From JBCCTX01 sp965263105 (GTDB lineage Bacteria > Bacteroidota > Bacteroidia > J057): 64,000 nt of DNA. The stretch is taken from assembly GCA_965263105.1 (NCBI GenBank), contig CBDHGL010000006.1, forward strand, positions 310,001 through 374,000. The letters are read 5' to 3'. The number at the start of each line of letters is the position of its first letter. The first letter of the stretch is position 1. The notes beneath the pieces were generated by a model, which worked only from the letters and a program-made list of their open reading frames with translations, was not told the DNA's origin and ran no database searches. Of this stretch, positions 37,747 to 46,717 are shown one piece after another. The position numbers and the translations under genes were made by a program.

Positions 37747-39297
37747 TTACTTCTCCTCATAATATTCCCAGAAGTCCACCTCTGTTCGCTTCCCATCTGC
37801 TCTATCTCCCAATTCGATGGCTTTAGATTTCATTTCAGCACGAAGCTTATCTACTGTTTCCTTGTATTCAGGAAAATCCGCCAGATTGAATGTCTCCCAA
37901 GGGTCCTTTGCTAAGTTAAAAAGCTGGCTAACACGGGATCCTGCTATAAAATCCCCGCGGTTTTTATGATAATCAGGGGCTCTTACGTATTCGATTAGTT
38001 TAAAATCCCCTTTGCGATAGGCCCGCTGGTGCTGACGGTAGGCGTGATAGGTGTGATCTCGTATTTCTTCCACTTCTTCTTTGACTATGGGAACTAGACT
38101 TGAGCCTGTTACACTCGAAGGTATTTCGATGCCTGCCAACTCACAAATCGTTGGCATAATATCGTAGTTGTAGCAAAGGGCATTTATCCACTTTCCTTTG
38201 TTTTCTTCCTCGATAAGGCCCCCGGAAAGGATAAAGGGAATATGAACCCCATCTTCGTGGTAAATGTTTTGCTTTCCCAGCAAGCCATGATTCCCAAGCG
38301 CCAAACCACTGTCGCCTGCCATGACAATGAGGGTACTTTCATATTGTCCACTTGCTTTCAGTGTCTTAATTACCCTGCCAATCTGGGCATCCAAATGAGT
38401 GATGATAGCATAATAATCAGATAGATGTTGTTGGGCAATTGCCTTAGTTCTGGGCCAGGGAGCCAGTAACTCATCCCGCAAGACTATATGGCCATTATCA
38501 AAGGGGTGTTGAGCCATGTAAGAGGGAGGCAAGGCTGTATTTTCTTCTGGATATAACGCTTTAAACTTTTCTGGGGCTTGCCGTGGATCATGTGGGGTAG
38601 GGAAAGCAAGGTACAGGAAAAAGGGCTGCTCTTTGTCGTAATCTTTAATGAAGGAAGCCGCTTCATCCGCCAGGACTTCTGAGACGTGGGGACCTGTTTT
38701 TTCATTGGCCGTGGGTCCCCGTTTGTCTTCATCTGTTAGAGGCCTTCTTTTCACTTCCCCTTCTGTTGTATACTCTAACAAGTAACAGGTTTCACGGCTG
38801 TAGTTCCCCTCCGGGTTCCAATCACTGAAGGGCATTCTGTATTGATCGGTCAGGTAGGCGGGCATGCCACAGAGTTTGGCCCCATTATGAAAGGAGCGAG
38901 CTAGTACGCTGGCATCCTGGTGCCATTTCCCTACATGGTATGCATAGTAACCTGCATCCATGAAGGCTTCTCCCATCGTCTTATGCTCCTTAGGAATGTT
39001 CCGCCCGGGCCCCTCCAACTGAAACAAATTCCTGCCGGAAAGTAACATGGCCCTACTCGGTACACAGGTAGCCCCCAGAAAGGACCCCTGTAAATAGGCA
39101 TTGGTAAAGGCAATGCCTTCAGCAGCTAAGCGGTCAAGGGTTGGTGTTCTTAAGGCCTGCCCACCCAAGGCGTGTACGCCCGTATAGCGATGGTCATCCG
39201 TGTATATGACCAGTACATTGGGTTTAGGACTAATTTGTGCCTTTGCTAGAAAACTTCCCAACAAGCAGAACAGGCAATAAAGGGAAAACTGTCTCAT
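37747..39297 (-). CDS. S1-family sulfatase (B), periplasmic
   Basis: A 516-residue enzyme with a signal peptide (~1-20). The active-site motif is ATCVPSRAMLLSG with catalytic Cys78 (C-x-P-S-R). Metal-binding wording NVLVIYTDDHRYTG and VMAGDSGLALGNHGLLGK; Lys-His in YHVGKWHQD. The wording resembles choline-sulfatase-like and iduronate-sulfatase-like branches, but substrate is not readable. It is the first gene after the hairpin downstream of susD, so it would be expressed from the susC promoter at a reduced level. Confidence 0.92.
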   Translation of the reverse strand: MRQFSLYCLFCLLGSFLAKAQISPKPNVLVIYTDDHRYTGVHALGGQALRTPTLDRLAAEGIAFTNAYLQGSFLGATCVPSRAMLLSGRNLFQLEGPGRNIPKEHKTMGEAFMDAGYYAYHVGKWHQDASVLARSFHNGAKLCGMPAYLTDQYRMPFSDWNPEGNYSRETCYLLEYTTEGEVKRRPLTDEDKRGPTANEKTGPHVSEVLADEAASFIKDYDKEQPFFLYLAFPTPHDPRQAPEKFKALYPEENTALPPSYMAQHPFDNGHIVLRDELLAPWPRTKAIAQQHLSDYYAIITHLDAQIGRVIKTLKASGQYESTLIVMAGDSGLALGNHGLLGKQNIYHEDGVHIPFILSGGLIEEENKGKWINALCYNYDIMPTICELAGIEIPSSVTGSSLVPIVKEEVEEIRDHTYHAYRQHQRAYRKGDFKLIEYVRAPDYHKNRGDFIAGSRVSQLFNLAKDPWETFNLADFPEYKETVDKLRAEMKSKAIELGDRADGKRTEVDFWEYYEEK

Positions 39298-39345
39298 AGA
39301 ATATTTCTCTAGGTTTTAGGCATTCCTACTGATTTTATGAGATAA

Positions 39346-39378
39346 ATTCCTGCTTCTCTTTGACAGAGAAGCAGGAAT
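39346..39378 (-). terminator. Hairpin between susD and the downstream PUL genes
   Basis: A perfect 14-bp inverted repeat (attcctgcttctct at 39346-39359, complement at 39365-39378) with a 5-base loop. It lies 54 bases after the susD stop and 49 bases before sulfatase B. In Bacteroidota PULs such hairpins give partial termination, so susCD are expressed more than the enzymes. On the minus strand a short T-rich stretch follows. Confidence 0.6.
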
Positions 39379-39431
39379 AGGTAGTATGAGTAAATAAAAA
39401 AATACGTTATGCTATTGTCAGGGGAAGGGCA

Positions 39432-41222
39432 TTAGTACCCCGGATTTTCTACCAAATTGGGATTATCTGCAATTCTCCCTAAACCAAGCGCATAGTAATA
39501 GTTTCTTTCTGGATGAAGCCTTACTCTTCCTTTATCTCCATCTTCCATTTGCAAATAATACATGCCAGTATCAAAGTCCTTTATCCAAGTGGTCTTATGT
39601 CTAGGTTTATTGTCTAATTCCTCAACGGCAATCCTCCATCTTCTCAAATCCCAGAATACGTGCTCTTCAAAGGATAACTCCACCCGTCTTTCCTGGCGAA
39701 TCTTATCCTCCGTGATTTCCTCGGGGGATAAGGCAGGCATTCCAGCTCGTTCTCTAATTTCGTCGTTGAGAATCATCGCCATATCTCCATTGGGGTCTCC
39801 GAGATAAAAAGCAGCCTCTACATAGTTGAGCATGATTTCTCCTAAACGCATGATGATCCAATCTGTACCGGAGCCCGTACCATCAGGAGTAGTAGGATTA
39901 ATATGCTTGCGTCGGAGAAGACCTGTAGGGTTATTCCCTCCTGCATAGCCATGTCTGGCATGTCCCGCTCCTGGGAATCCCGCTGATCCAGGAACAATGA
40001 AGCCAGGTTGTTTGGTAGTAGTCTTGCGTTGTCCATCTGCAGGATCCGTATATACCGTACTCGTGTGAAAAAATACCGGTTGTCCTTTAAATATGGATTC
40101 AGGATAGAAAACCCATGCCCTAAACCTGGGATCTCTTTCTCCAAAGAACCTAGCAGGATCCAATGGGGTTTCTCCATTGTACATAGCTCGGTCCAGTTTA
40201 CCCGTAGTACCATCTGTAAAATCAAACATTTCCATTTTCTCCAGATAGACGGGGTAATTAGAATTCCAGGCAAAGCCAAATCCTGCCGGCGTCCCGGTAA
40301 TATCAAAAGCATGGTTCTTACCTCCTTCAAAGTCATACTTTACCACAAAAATTGCTTCAGGATTATCGCCTTCATCCAGAAATAGATCTATGAGATTCTG
40401 GACTTTGTCTGGATTTTTTCGATATAGAGAAAAGGGGCCACTTAGCATAATTTCTCTTGATGCGTCCAAGGATTGCTGAAAGTATCCCTGAGCATCTGAT
40501 GCAGGAAATCCTAGTAAGCCATCGAGCTGCTGGGTGCCATTGCGGGCCACACTGGCTGCATATAACATCGCCCTACTTTTTAATGCTAAAGCCGCCCATT
40601 TGGTAGCTCGCCCCTCCTGATCTGCCACATCAGGCAAAATCTGAGCAATGGCATCCATCTCCGTTCCGATAAAATCATATACTTCTTTCTCAGAGTTTCT
40701 GGGGACAAACAATTCTCCATCCGAAGCGTCTATACCCTGGGCAGTTGTTACAATGGGTACTCCCCCAAAGCGCTTAACCATCTCAAAATATTCCCATGCG
40801 CGAACAAATCTTGCCTCAGCGGCTCTTACTGCCGTATACTCTGCATCAAGCGTAGTGGATTGAACAATGTTCTCGATAAATACATTGGCCTCTCTGATGT
40901 TATTGTAGGGCCAATAGTCCAATAAACGAGCTCCACTTTCATTGTAAGGAGTATTGGTAACCTGTCCAAAGGCCGCCTGCCAGGGAGCAAAATTTCTATG
41001 TTCGCCTCCCCAGGAATTAATAAAGCCCATATTGATATTGGTTCCACCAGAGGTCATATGGAACTGTGCTCGGTTGTATAAATCACCTACAAAAGCATCT
41101 GCGAGGCCTTGGTCTTCAAAGACAAGCTCGCTGGAGATAACATCCGTTGGGGTAAGGTCAAAGGGATCTTCACAAGAAAGTGTGAGAACCATTATGGTGA
41201 ATATTAACAGTAGCTTTTTCAT
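39432..41222 (-). CDS. SusD/RagB-family glycan-binding outer-membrane lipoprotein
   Basis: Start chosen at the ATG at 41222 (596 residues) because it begins the lipoprotein signal MKKLLLIFTIMVLTLSC with Cys17; an ATG 39 bases upstream would add a non-signal leader. SusD-like features: TPTDVISSELVFED at the mature N-terminus, TPR-like helices (AEARFVRAWEYFEMVKRFG; KWAALALKSRAMLYAASVA) and the C-terminal RagB wording (LRLGEIMLNYVEAAFYLGD; IRQERRVELSFEEHVFWDLRRW). It binds the glycan at the cell surface as the lid of the SusC porter. The gene follows susC with a 43-base gap. Ligand unknown. Confidence 0.95.
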   Translation of the reverse strand: MKKLLLIFTIMVLTLSCEDPFDLTPTDVISSELVFEDQGLADAFVGDLYNRAQFHMTSGGTNINMGFINSWGGEHRNFAPWQAAFGQVTNTPYNESGARLLDYWPYNNIREANVFIENIVQSTTLDAEYTAVRAAEARFVRAWEYFEMVKRFGGVPIVTTAQGIDASDGELFVPRNSEKEVYDFIGTEMDAIAQILPDVADQEGRATKWAALALKSRAMLYAASVARNGTQQLDGLLGFPASDAQGYFQQSLDASREIMLSGPFSLYRKNPDKVQNLIDLFLDEGDNPEAIFVVKYDFEGGKNHAFDITGTPAGFGFAWNSNYPVYLEKMEMFDFTDGTTGKLDRAMYNGETPLDPARFFGERDPRFRAWVFYPESIFKGQPVFFHTSTVYTDPADGQRKTTTKQPGFIVPGSAGFPGAGHARHGYAGGNNPTGLLRRKHINPTTPDGTGSGTDWIIMRLGEIMLNYVEAAFYLGDPNGDMAMILNDEIRERAGMPALSPEEITEDKIRQERRVELSFEEHVFWDLRRWRIAVEELDNKPRHKTTWIKDFDTGMYYLQMEDGDKGRVRLHPERNYYYALGLGRIADNPNLVENPGY

Positions 41223-41265
41223 ATATATTGGGTTAAATATTTTATTAAAGTTAGCTTTCAAATTT

Positions 41266-44200
41266 CTATAAAGTAATTCTCACTCCAGCCGCAAAAGAGC
41301 GGGTAATAGGCAATCTGCGTGTAGGAGCTTGCCCTGGCTCATACTCAGGATCAAAGGAGTTTTTATAGATTCCTAAGTTAGTCAATAGGACCAAGTTTTC
41401 ACCAGCAACATAGATCTCAGCCTGATCCATGTTCAGCTTCTGAATGACATTTCTGGGAATGGAATAGGAAAGATTCATGTTCTTCAAGCGGAAATAGGTA
41501 ACGTCTTTCACAAAGAAGTCAGAATTACGCCCATTATTGAAGCTGGGGGACTGTGTAGCAGCTGGAAGCTGGGCATTAGGATTCACGTTTACCGTTGGGT
41601 CATTCAAATCAGGTTGCCACCTGAGGTCATATTGATAGGTCAAGGGGATAGACTGGTTGCTGAACATCGTTCTCGCCGAGCCACTTACGTTAATGCTAAA
41701 CATGGAGGCCCCTTGTAGTAAGGCACTCAATCTAAAATTCTTATACTCCAGGTCCATGTTCATGCCATACACCATTTCGGGAATCCCTTGGGCGTAGGCA
41801 ATCTCCTCCTGATCTCTAAAGGTAAGCACCCCGTCCCCATCTCTATCTAGGTATTTGATATCGCCCGGTCTTAAAGTCGAATTCCCATTTTCGTCCTGGT
41901 CAACCGGATGACTATCAATCTCTGCCTGAGACATGAAGATCCCATTAGACCTATATCCCACAAATCTATTTACTCGCTGTCCATCTAACTCAAATAACCT
42001 CTTTTGGTCTTCATCCTCAAAATCTTCCTGACTTTTCACGTCTATCCATCTTGCCCGCGCCAAAGAGAAATTCGGTGCGAGGACTAAAAAGAAATCGCCA
42101 AAGCGCTCTTGGTAAATAGCCGATATTTCGAATCCTCTGTTTTCCTGGCTGTTGATATTGACAACGGGAAGATCAGCACCGAAAGTAGAGGGCACGTCTT
42201 CGATATTTTGCGCAATGATCCCCTCGCGTTTTCTATAGAACAATTCTGTTTCCAACGTGAGTTTCCCCCCCCAGAATCTGGTTTCTATACCCAAATTATA
42301 CACCGTCATTTCTTCCCAAGTCAACAGGGGATTGACCAAGCCTCGGGTACGAATAGTAGGAAAGGCTGTTCCATCCTCCAGGATAATGGGACTTTCCAGC
42401 GAATACCCAGTAATATAGTCAAAGCCATTCAGCCCATTGGCCGTATCATCTCCCAGTTGAGAAAAAGAAGCTCTCAACTTCAAGTAATCCAAAAATCCTC
42501 CTGAGTTTATGTTCATAAAGGATTCCTCCGATAGGACCCATCCGGCAGAAAAACTCGGGAAATAGCCCCATCTATTTTCTGGGGAGAACAATACATTGCC
42601 ATCTGCTCTGAAGGTGGCTTCAAATAGGTACTTATTTTGATACGCATAATTCAATCTACTCACAAAACTCTTTCTACCGATATCGGATCCGGAGGACCCA
42701 TTATTGGTCTGGTTGTTCTGGGAGCCAATAAATAACTCTGGAATATTCAAAGAAAGTAAGTCCAATCTAGCCGCATTGAACTGACTGAATTTTCGTGTAA
42801 TCTGCTCGTATAGTCCCAGTACTTTTATCTCATGTTCGCCAAAAGACCGATCATAGGTCAAAGAAACCAGGGGGTACAACTGGGTTCTCCTGAATTGATC
42901 TTCTGAGACGGAAGAAGCAACACGCTGGGTAGCCTGGAATAAATAAGTATCCGTTTCCGGCTGGTATTCATATAAGTCCGTAGGTTTCGCAAATCGCTTA
43001 ATCGCCCGATTATATCTGATCAAGTTTATTTCTGCTCTTGCCGAAAGCCCCGTAATAAAAGGTAGGTCGTACTGCATTCCGAGTCGACCTTGTATAACAT
43101 CTTCGTCTCTATCCCAAAAACCTGCAACATCCCTTTTGCTAGAGGATATGGGATTTCTTTGGGAAAATCCAGAAAATGCCTCGCCTATGGAAGGGTCTGG
43201 TAGGGATATAGGGAAAACCGGTTCAGTAGTTGAAAGCTCCGTCATCAAGGCTTCTATGTTGTTTCCAGGTCTTTCGGTTTGCTCAAATCTATAAGTAAGA
43301 TCCAGGTTGAAACTGAGGTTGTCATTAATTTTTGCGTCTATGTTTGACCGGGCATTATACCTGTTGTAATCGTAATCTCTAGACCGGAAGTAGCTTTCCT
43401 GATCTACATAGCCAAAGGAGGTAAAGTATTTGATATCCTCACTGCCCCCGGACACACTGATATTGTGTTGGTGCATGGGGGCATTATTTTTGATCAAGCC
43501 ATTTACCCAATCTCCCCCTTCATATCCTGGTTCCCTATTTGCAAAACGCTGAGCCGTTTCTTCCGTAAAAGTGGCGTCGAGCCCCCCACCATCCAATAGG
43601 TCTGATTCCCTGACCAATTCAATATATTGATCCGTATTTACCTGCTGGAACAAGCGAGAAGCAGACATGGAAGTATAACTTCCATTGTAGGTGATTTTTG
43701 CAGGGCCTTGCTGTCCTCTCTTAGTCGTTACCAGAATTACCCCATTTCCTGCACGTGCCCCGTAGACGGCTGCGGCAGCATCCTTCAGTACGGTGATAGA
43801 TTCAATGTCATTGGGATCGATGCGGTCAAAACTCGTTTGCATTCCATCGACCAGAACCAAGGGAGAGCCCGCATAGCCTCTGATTCGGATCTGGGTATTC
43901 TCAGAACCGGGTAAGCCCGAATTCTGTCGGGTCATTACCCCCGGTACTCTTCCCGCTAGCAAATTCGCTGTGTTTGCAACGGGAACCGCTGTGAGTTGTT
44001 TGTTATCAATAGCGGCTACTGCCCCCGTTAAATTGGATTTCTTCTCCTGACCATAACCCACAATAACAATTTCGTCTAGCAAAATTCCCTCTACTAGTTG
44101 AACGTCAATGAGTGCTCGTCCCTCGATAGGAATGGTCTGTGTTCGGTAACCAGAATAAGTGAAGATTAGGCTGGCTCCTTCCTGGACAGTAATTTCATAT

Positions 44201-44388
44201 TTCCCATCCGAAGCCGTCATGACTCCATTGGTCGTTCCTTCCTCTATCACGGTAACCCCTACAAGTGGGTCATTCCCCTCATCAGCTACAGTACCAGAGA
44301 CTGTGCTCTGTCCTATAAGATGGGGTGAAATGAAAAAACAACCTGCTAGAAGTAGAAACTGAATGAGTTTAAGTTGAAGTTTTGTCAT
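41266..44388 (-). CDS. SusC/RagA-type TonB-linked outer-membrane porter
   Basis: A 1040-residue outer-membrane porter: signal peptide (~1-26), CarboxypepD-regulatory-like domain (~28-105, STVSGTVADEGNDPLVGVTV), a TonB box-like/SusC signature (LLDEIVIVGYGQEKKSNLTGA, read in two parts), plug domain (~110-225; VPGVMTRQNSGLPGSENTQI; IRGYAGSPLVLVDGM) and a long barrel with the usual SusC end (LRLPITRSFAAGVRITL-type). It imports oligosaccharides captured by SusD, using TonB energy. It heads PUL block 1, diverging from the TPR-HTH regulator gene across 296 bases. Confidence 0.95.
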   Translation of the reverse strand: MTKLQLKLIQFLLLAGCFFISPHLIGQSTVSGTVADEGNDPLVGVTVIEEGTTNGVMTASDGKYEITVQEGASLIFTYSGYRTQTIPIEGRALIDVQLVEGILLDEIVIVGYGQEKKSNLTGAVAAIDNKQLTAVPVANTANLLAGRVPGVMTRQNSGLPGSENTQIRIRGYAGSPLVLVDGMQTSFDRIDPNDIESITVLKDAAAAVYGARAGNGVILVTTKRGQQGPAKITYNGSYTSMSASRLFQQVNTDQYIELVRESDLLDGGGLDATFTEETAQRFANREPGYEGGDWVNGLIKNNAPMHQHNISVSGGSEDIKYFTSFGYVDQESYFRSRDYDYNRYNARSNIDAKINDNLSFNLDLTYRFEQTERPGNNIEALMTELSTTEPVFPISLPDPSIGEAFSGFSQRNPISSSKRDVAGFWDRDEDVIQGRLGMQYDLPFITGLSARAEINLIRYNRAIKRFAKPTDLYEYQPETDTYLFQATQRVASSVSEDQFRRTQLYPLVSLTYDRSFGEHEIKVLGLYEQITRKFSQFNAARLDLLSLNIPELFIGSQNNQTNNGSSGSDIGRKSFVSRLNYAYQNKYLFEATFRADGNVLFSPENRWGYFPSFSAGWVLSEESFMNINSGGFLDYLKLRASFSQLGDDTANGLNGFDYITGYSLESPIILEDGTAFPTIRTRGLVNPLLTWEEMTVYNLGIETRFWGGKLTLETELFYRKREGIIAQNIEDVPSTFGADLPVVNINSQENRGFEISAIYQERFGDFFLVLAPNFSLARARWIDVKSQEDFEDEDQKRLFELDGQRVNRFVGYRSNGIFMSQAEIDSHPVDQDENGNSTLRPGDIKYLDRDGDGVLTFRDQEEIAYAQGIPEMVYGMNMDLEYKNFRLSALLQGASMFSINVSGSARTMFSNQSIPLTYQYDLRWQPDLNDPTVNVNPNAQLPAATQSPSFNNGRNSDFFVKDVTYFRLKNMNLSYSIPRNVIQKLNMDQAEIYVAGENLVLLTNLGIYKNSFDPEYEPGQAPTRRLPITRSFAAGVRITL

Positions 44389-44575
44389 AGTAATAGTCTT
44401 AGTAGTGGTAGTAAAAATGAAAAGAACGGAAGATTGGGAACTCGTGCCCCAATGAGAAAACCTGGCTTCTAATGAGTTAGCCTTTAAGATAAACTAACAA
44501 AATTCCCATATGGGATTATTATAAACCGGCAAATTAAATATTGCAAAAAAGGGGTATATTTCAAAATCTCCCACC

Positions 44576-44594
44576 TGGACAAATCATGGACAAA
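44576..44594. promoter_or_regulatory. Tandem 8-bp direct repeat in the susC-regulator gap
   Basis: The octamer tggacaaa occurs at 44576-44583 and again at 44587-44594, 11 bases apart, about one helical turn. It lies in the divergent intergenic region of susC and the TPR-HTH regulator. Direct repeats at this spacing are a common activator-site layout. A 12-bp palindrome, tcccatatggga (44504-44515), lies nearer susC. Function is inferred from position only. Confidence 0.35.
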
Positions 44595-44638
44595 CAATAA
44601 AAACAAAATTGATCCCCCATAAAATGATTTTCAATATA

Positions 44639-44646
44639 TATTTTTG
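44639..44646 (+). promoter_or_regulatory. Possible -7 promoter element of the regulator gene
   Basis: TATTTTTG matches the Bacteroidota -7 consensus TAnnTTTG and lies 39 bases upstream of the regulator start codon. A TTG at 44609-44611 is further upstream than the usual -33 spacing, so the call is tentative. Confidence 0.35.
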
Positions 44647-44684
44647 ATAAACAATAACTTACGGATATACTCTACTTAATTGTT

Positions 44685-46307
44685 ATGTATAAAGTGGTCA
44701 AACAATCCAGACTATTCCTCTGGACAACTCTCTTCACTATTACCTTTCCCTTATTTGCCAAGGCTTCTGGAGATTCCCTGAAAATTTCCCATTTGAGAGG
44801 GGTCCAAAATATCCGGTTCAAAAATCCAGATCGCGCGATTCAGGAATTAACTGCATTCTATGACGAGCTTATAAATGAGAAGGACACCTTAATGGCAATT
44901 AGAGTACTTGCATCGCTATCAGCCGTTCATGGAAACATGGGAAATTATAATGAATCCTATAATGGTTTATGGAAGGCCTTGTTACTTGCGGACCAGATTC
45001 AATCGGATTCAAATAAAGTATTTCTCCAACAAAGGATTGGAAGGTTTTATGCTTACTACCAACGGCAAGAAAAAGCCATAGATCTTATTTCCGAAGCTTT
45101 GGCGCTAAATAAGACTCTTGCAAAAAATGGGAAAATGGAAGAGTTTTCCTTAGCTCATCGGTATTTCGCATTAAGTACCTCCTTTCAAGAATTTGGAAAA
45201 ATCGAACTTGCCCAAACCTACTTAGATAGCTGTTTTTTGTTTTACGACCCAAAGGAAGTGAGGAGCCTTAAATTTCCCTTCTTGAAAATGAGGCAAGCCT
45301 TTATCAAAAATGAATTAGGCCAAGTAGAGGAAGCCATTCAAGATATGGAAGAATTGATCCCTTGGTTTGAGAAAAAGTTACCTTCCTACCAGGTAATCAT
45401 TTATAGCCATTTGGGAGACGCCTACCTGAAAAAAGGAGAGTATGAAAAATGCATGAAGAGCTATGAAAAATCCTTAGATATATCCAGAAATTTCCATAGT
45501 CATATGGACTTTTCCATTAAGATTTATGAAAAACTGGCTCGTGTATACTTTGATCAAGAGTTGTTTCAAAAAGCTTACCAAGAGCAGGAGAAAGCCTCTG
45601 CCTTAAAAGCGACCATCTTTGATAGCAGGAGCAAATACAATCAACCACTTTTGGAAATTCAGGATGAGTTTCGAAATGCCATGGAAGCAAAGGATCAGCT
45701 TATTAAAGAAAAGCGCCTTGCCCAATTGGAACATGAAAATAAAGAACGGGTATTGCGAAATATCATCTTTTCTGTTTTGGCTTTTTCTTTCCTGCTTTTT
45801 GGGATTCTATTTTTCTTTTATTTGAGGAATAAACATCGGGTTGAGAAAAAGCTCATCCAACTTGAGGTCAAGACCAATAAAGAATTGCTGGAGTTGAAAA
45901 ATAAAGAATTGGCGACCTCTACCTTGAAACTATTTGAGAAGGAGAAATTTCTGCAGGAATTAAAAAGTCGATTTGGCGCGAATAACAAATCGATAGACCC
46001 TAAAGAGATAACCCGTTTAATCAATACCTTAAAAATTAGTAGTAGCCATACTTGGGCAGCCTTTGAAACCCAGTTCATCTCGATCAACAATGGCTTTTTT
46101 GAAAAAATAAAGGAAGATTATCCTACTCTCACACAAGGTGATAAAAGGTTGTGTGCCTTGATAAAATCAAAATTGAACAGCAATGAAATAGCTGGATTAA
46201 TGAATATCTCTGTGGAAAGTGTACACAAATCCCGTTATCGCCTGCGAAAAAAACTCAAGCTGGAAAAGCATGTGAACCTGGAAGATTTTATTGATACTAT
46301 TGTTTAG
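44685..46307 (+). CDS. TPR-transmembrane-HTH regulator of the PUL
   Basis: A 540-residue protein with a signal peptide (~1-27), tetratricopeptide repeats outside the cytoplasm (~35-300; e.g. SHLGDAYLKKGEYEKCMKSY), a transmembrane helix (~357-383), a cytoplasmic coiled-coil (~385-425) and a C-terminal LuxR/GerE-like helix-turn-helix (~478-540; LTQGDKRLCALIKSKLNSNE, IAGLMNISVESVHKSRYRLR). This one-piece sensor-regulator layout resembles Bacteroidota regulators that carry TPRs and a LuxR-type HTH. It is divergent from susC, which suggests it controls the PUL, possibly binding near 44576-44594. The signal is unknown. Confidence 0.85.
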   Translation: MYKVVKQSRLFLWTTLFTITFPLFAKASGDSLKISHLRGVQNIRFKNPDRAIQELTAFYDELINEKDTLMAIRVLASLSAVHGNMGNYNESYNGLWKALLLADQIQSDSNKVFLQQRIGRFYAYYQRQEKAIDLISEALALNKTLAKNGKMEEFSLAHRYFALSTSFQEFGKIELAQTYLDSCFLFYDPKEVRSLKFPFLKMRQAFIKNELGQVEEAIQDMEELIPWFEKKLPSYQVIIYSHLGDAYLKKGEYEKCMKSYEKSLDISRNFHSHMDFSIKIYEKLARVYFDQELFQKAYQEQEKASALKATIFDSRSKYNQPLLEIQDEFRNAMEAKDQLIKEKRLAQLEHENKERVLRNIIFSVLAFSFLLFGILFFFYLRNKHRVEKKLIQLEVKTNKELLELKNKELATSTLKLFEKEKFLQELKSRFGANNKSIDPKEITRLINTLKISSSHTWAAFETQFISINNGFFEKIKEDYPTLTQGDKRLCALIKSKLNSNEIAGLMNISVESVHKSRYRLRKKLKLEKHVNLEDFIDTIV

Positions 46308-46369
46308 TATTTAAGGCCCTTTCTGACATGGACTTAAGCCTTTCAATCTGCAACAAACGTCAGGGCAAA

Positions 46370-46653
46370 TAAGTAAGTGGACAAAAGAAATCAGGGAATG
46401 ATATCTCTGATTTCTCTAAGGAACTAGAAATATGAGTTCAAAGGCCCTCTTCTCGCAGGAGAATCCCGGTGCCTTTAGGTACCCAATATGGGTAGAAAAG
46501 GTCCCCCATCCCTTTTTATCGCCGGCGAGGTATCAACTTGGATACCTCGCCGGCCGAATATCGGGGCATTATGAATCTACCCATAGGCTACCCCTACAGG
46601 GTAAACTTTTGCTTCAACGAAAAAATACCCACTTTCCTTTGTCCACTTACTTA
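46370..46653. mobile_element. MITE-like element with 16-bp terminal inverted repeats
   Basis: The ends are perfect 16-bp inverted repeats: taagtaagtggacaaa at 46370-46385 and its complement at 46638-46653, enclosing 252 bases. The inside is full of smaller palindromes, including the 14-bp stem at 46521-46554 and agaaatcag (46386-46394) with its complement at 46407-46415. No transposase is encoded and no clear target-site duplication is seen. The element lies between the regulator gene and the 3' end of the Gfo/Idh gene. A non-autonomous transposon relic is the best guess. Confidence 0.45.
46521..46554. repeat. GC-rich 14-bp hairpin inside the MITE-like element
   Basis: Perfect arms gccggcgaggtatc (46521-46534) and gatacctcgccggc (46541-46554) with a 6-base loop. 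It is far more GC-rich than its surroundings. It could terminate both the regulator transcript and block 2, whose 3' ends converge here. Confidence 0.55.
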
Positions 46654-46717
46654 GTAAAAACGCACAAAGCCAATTGGGAATACTGGTTTTAGTTTTATGC
46701 ATGAGTATTCATGAGTA

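Noticed and set aside
46432..46692. 86-codon plus-strand ORF between the regulator and Gfo/Idh genes
   Set aside because: It is built largely from the MITE-like palindromes and has no coding signature.
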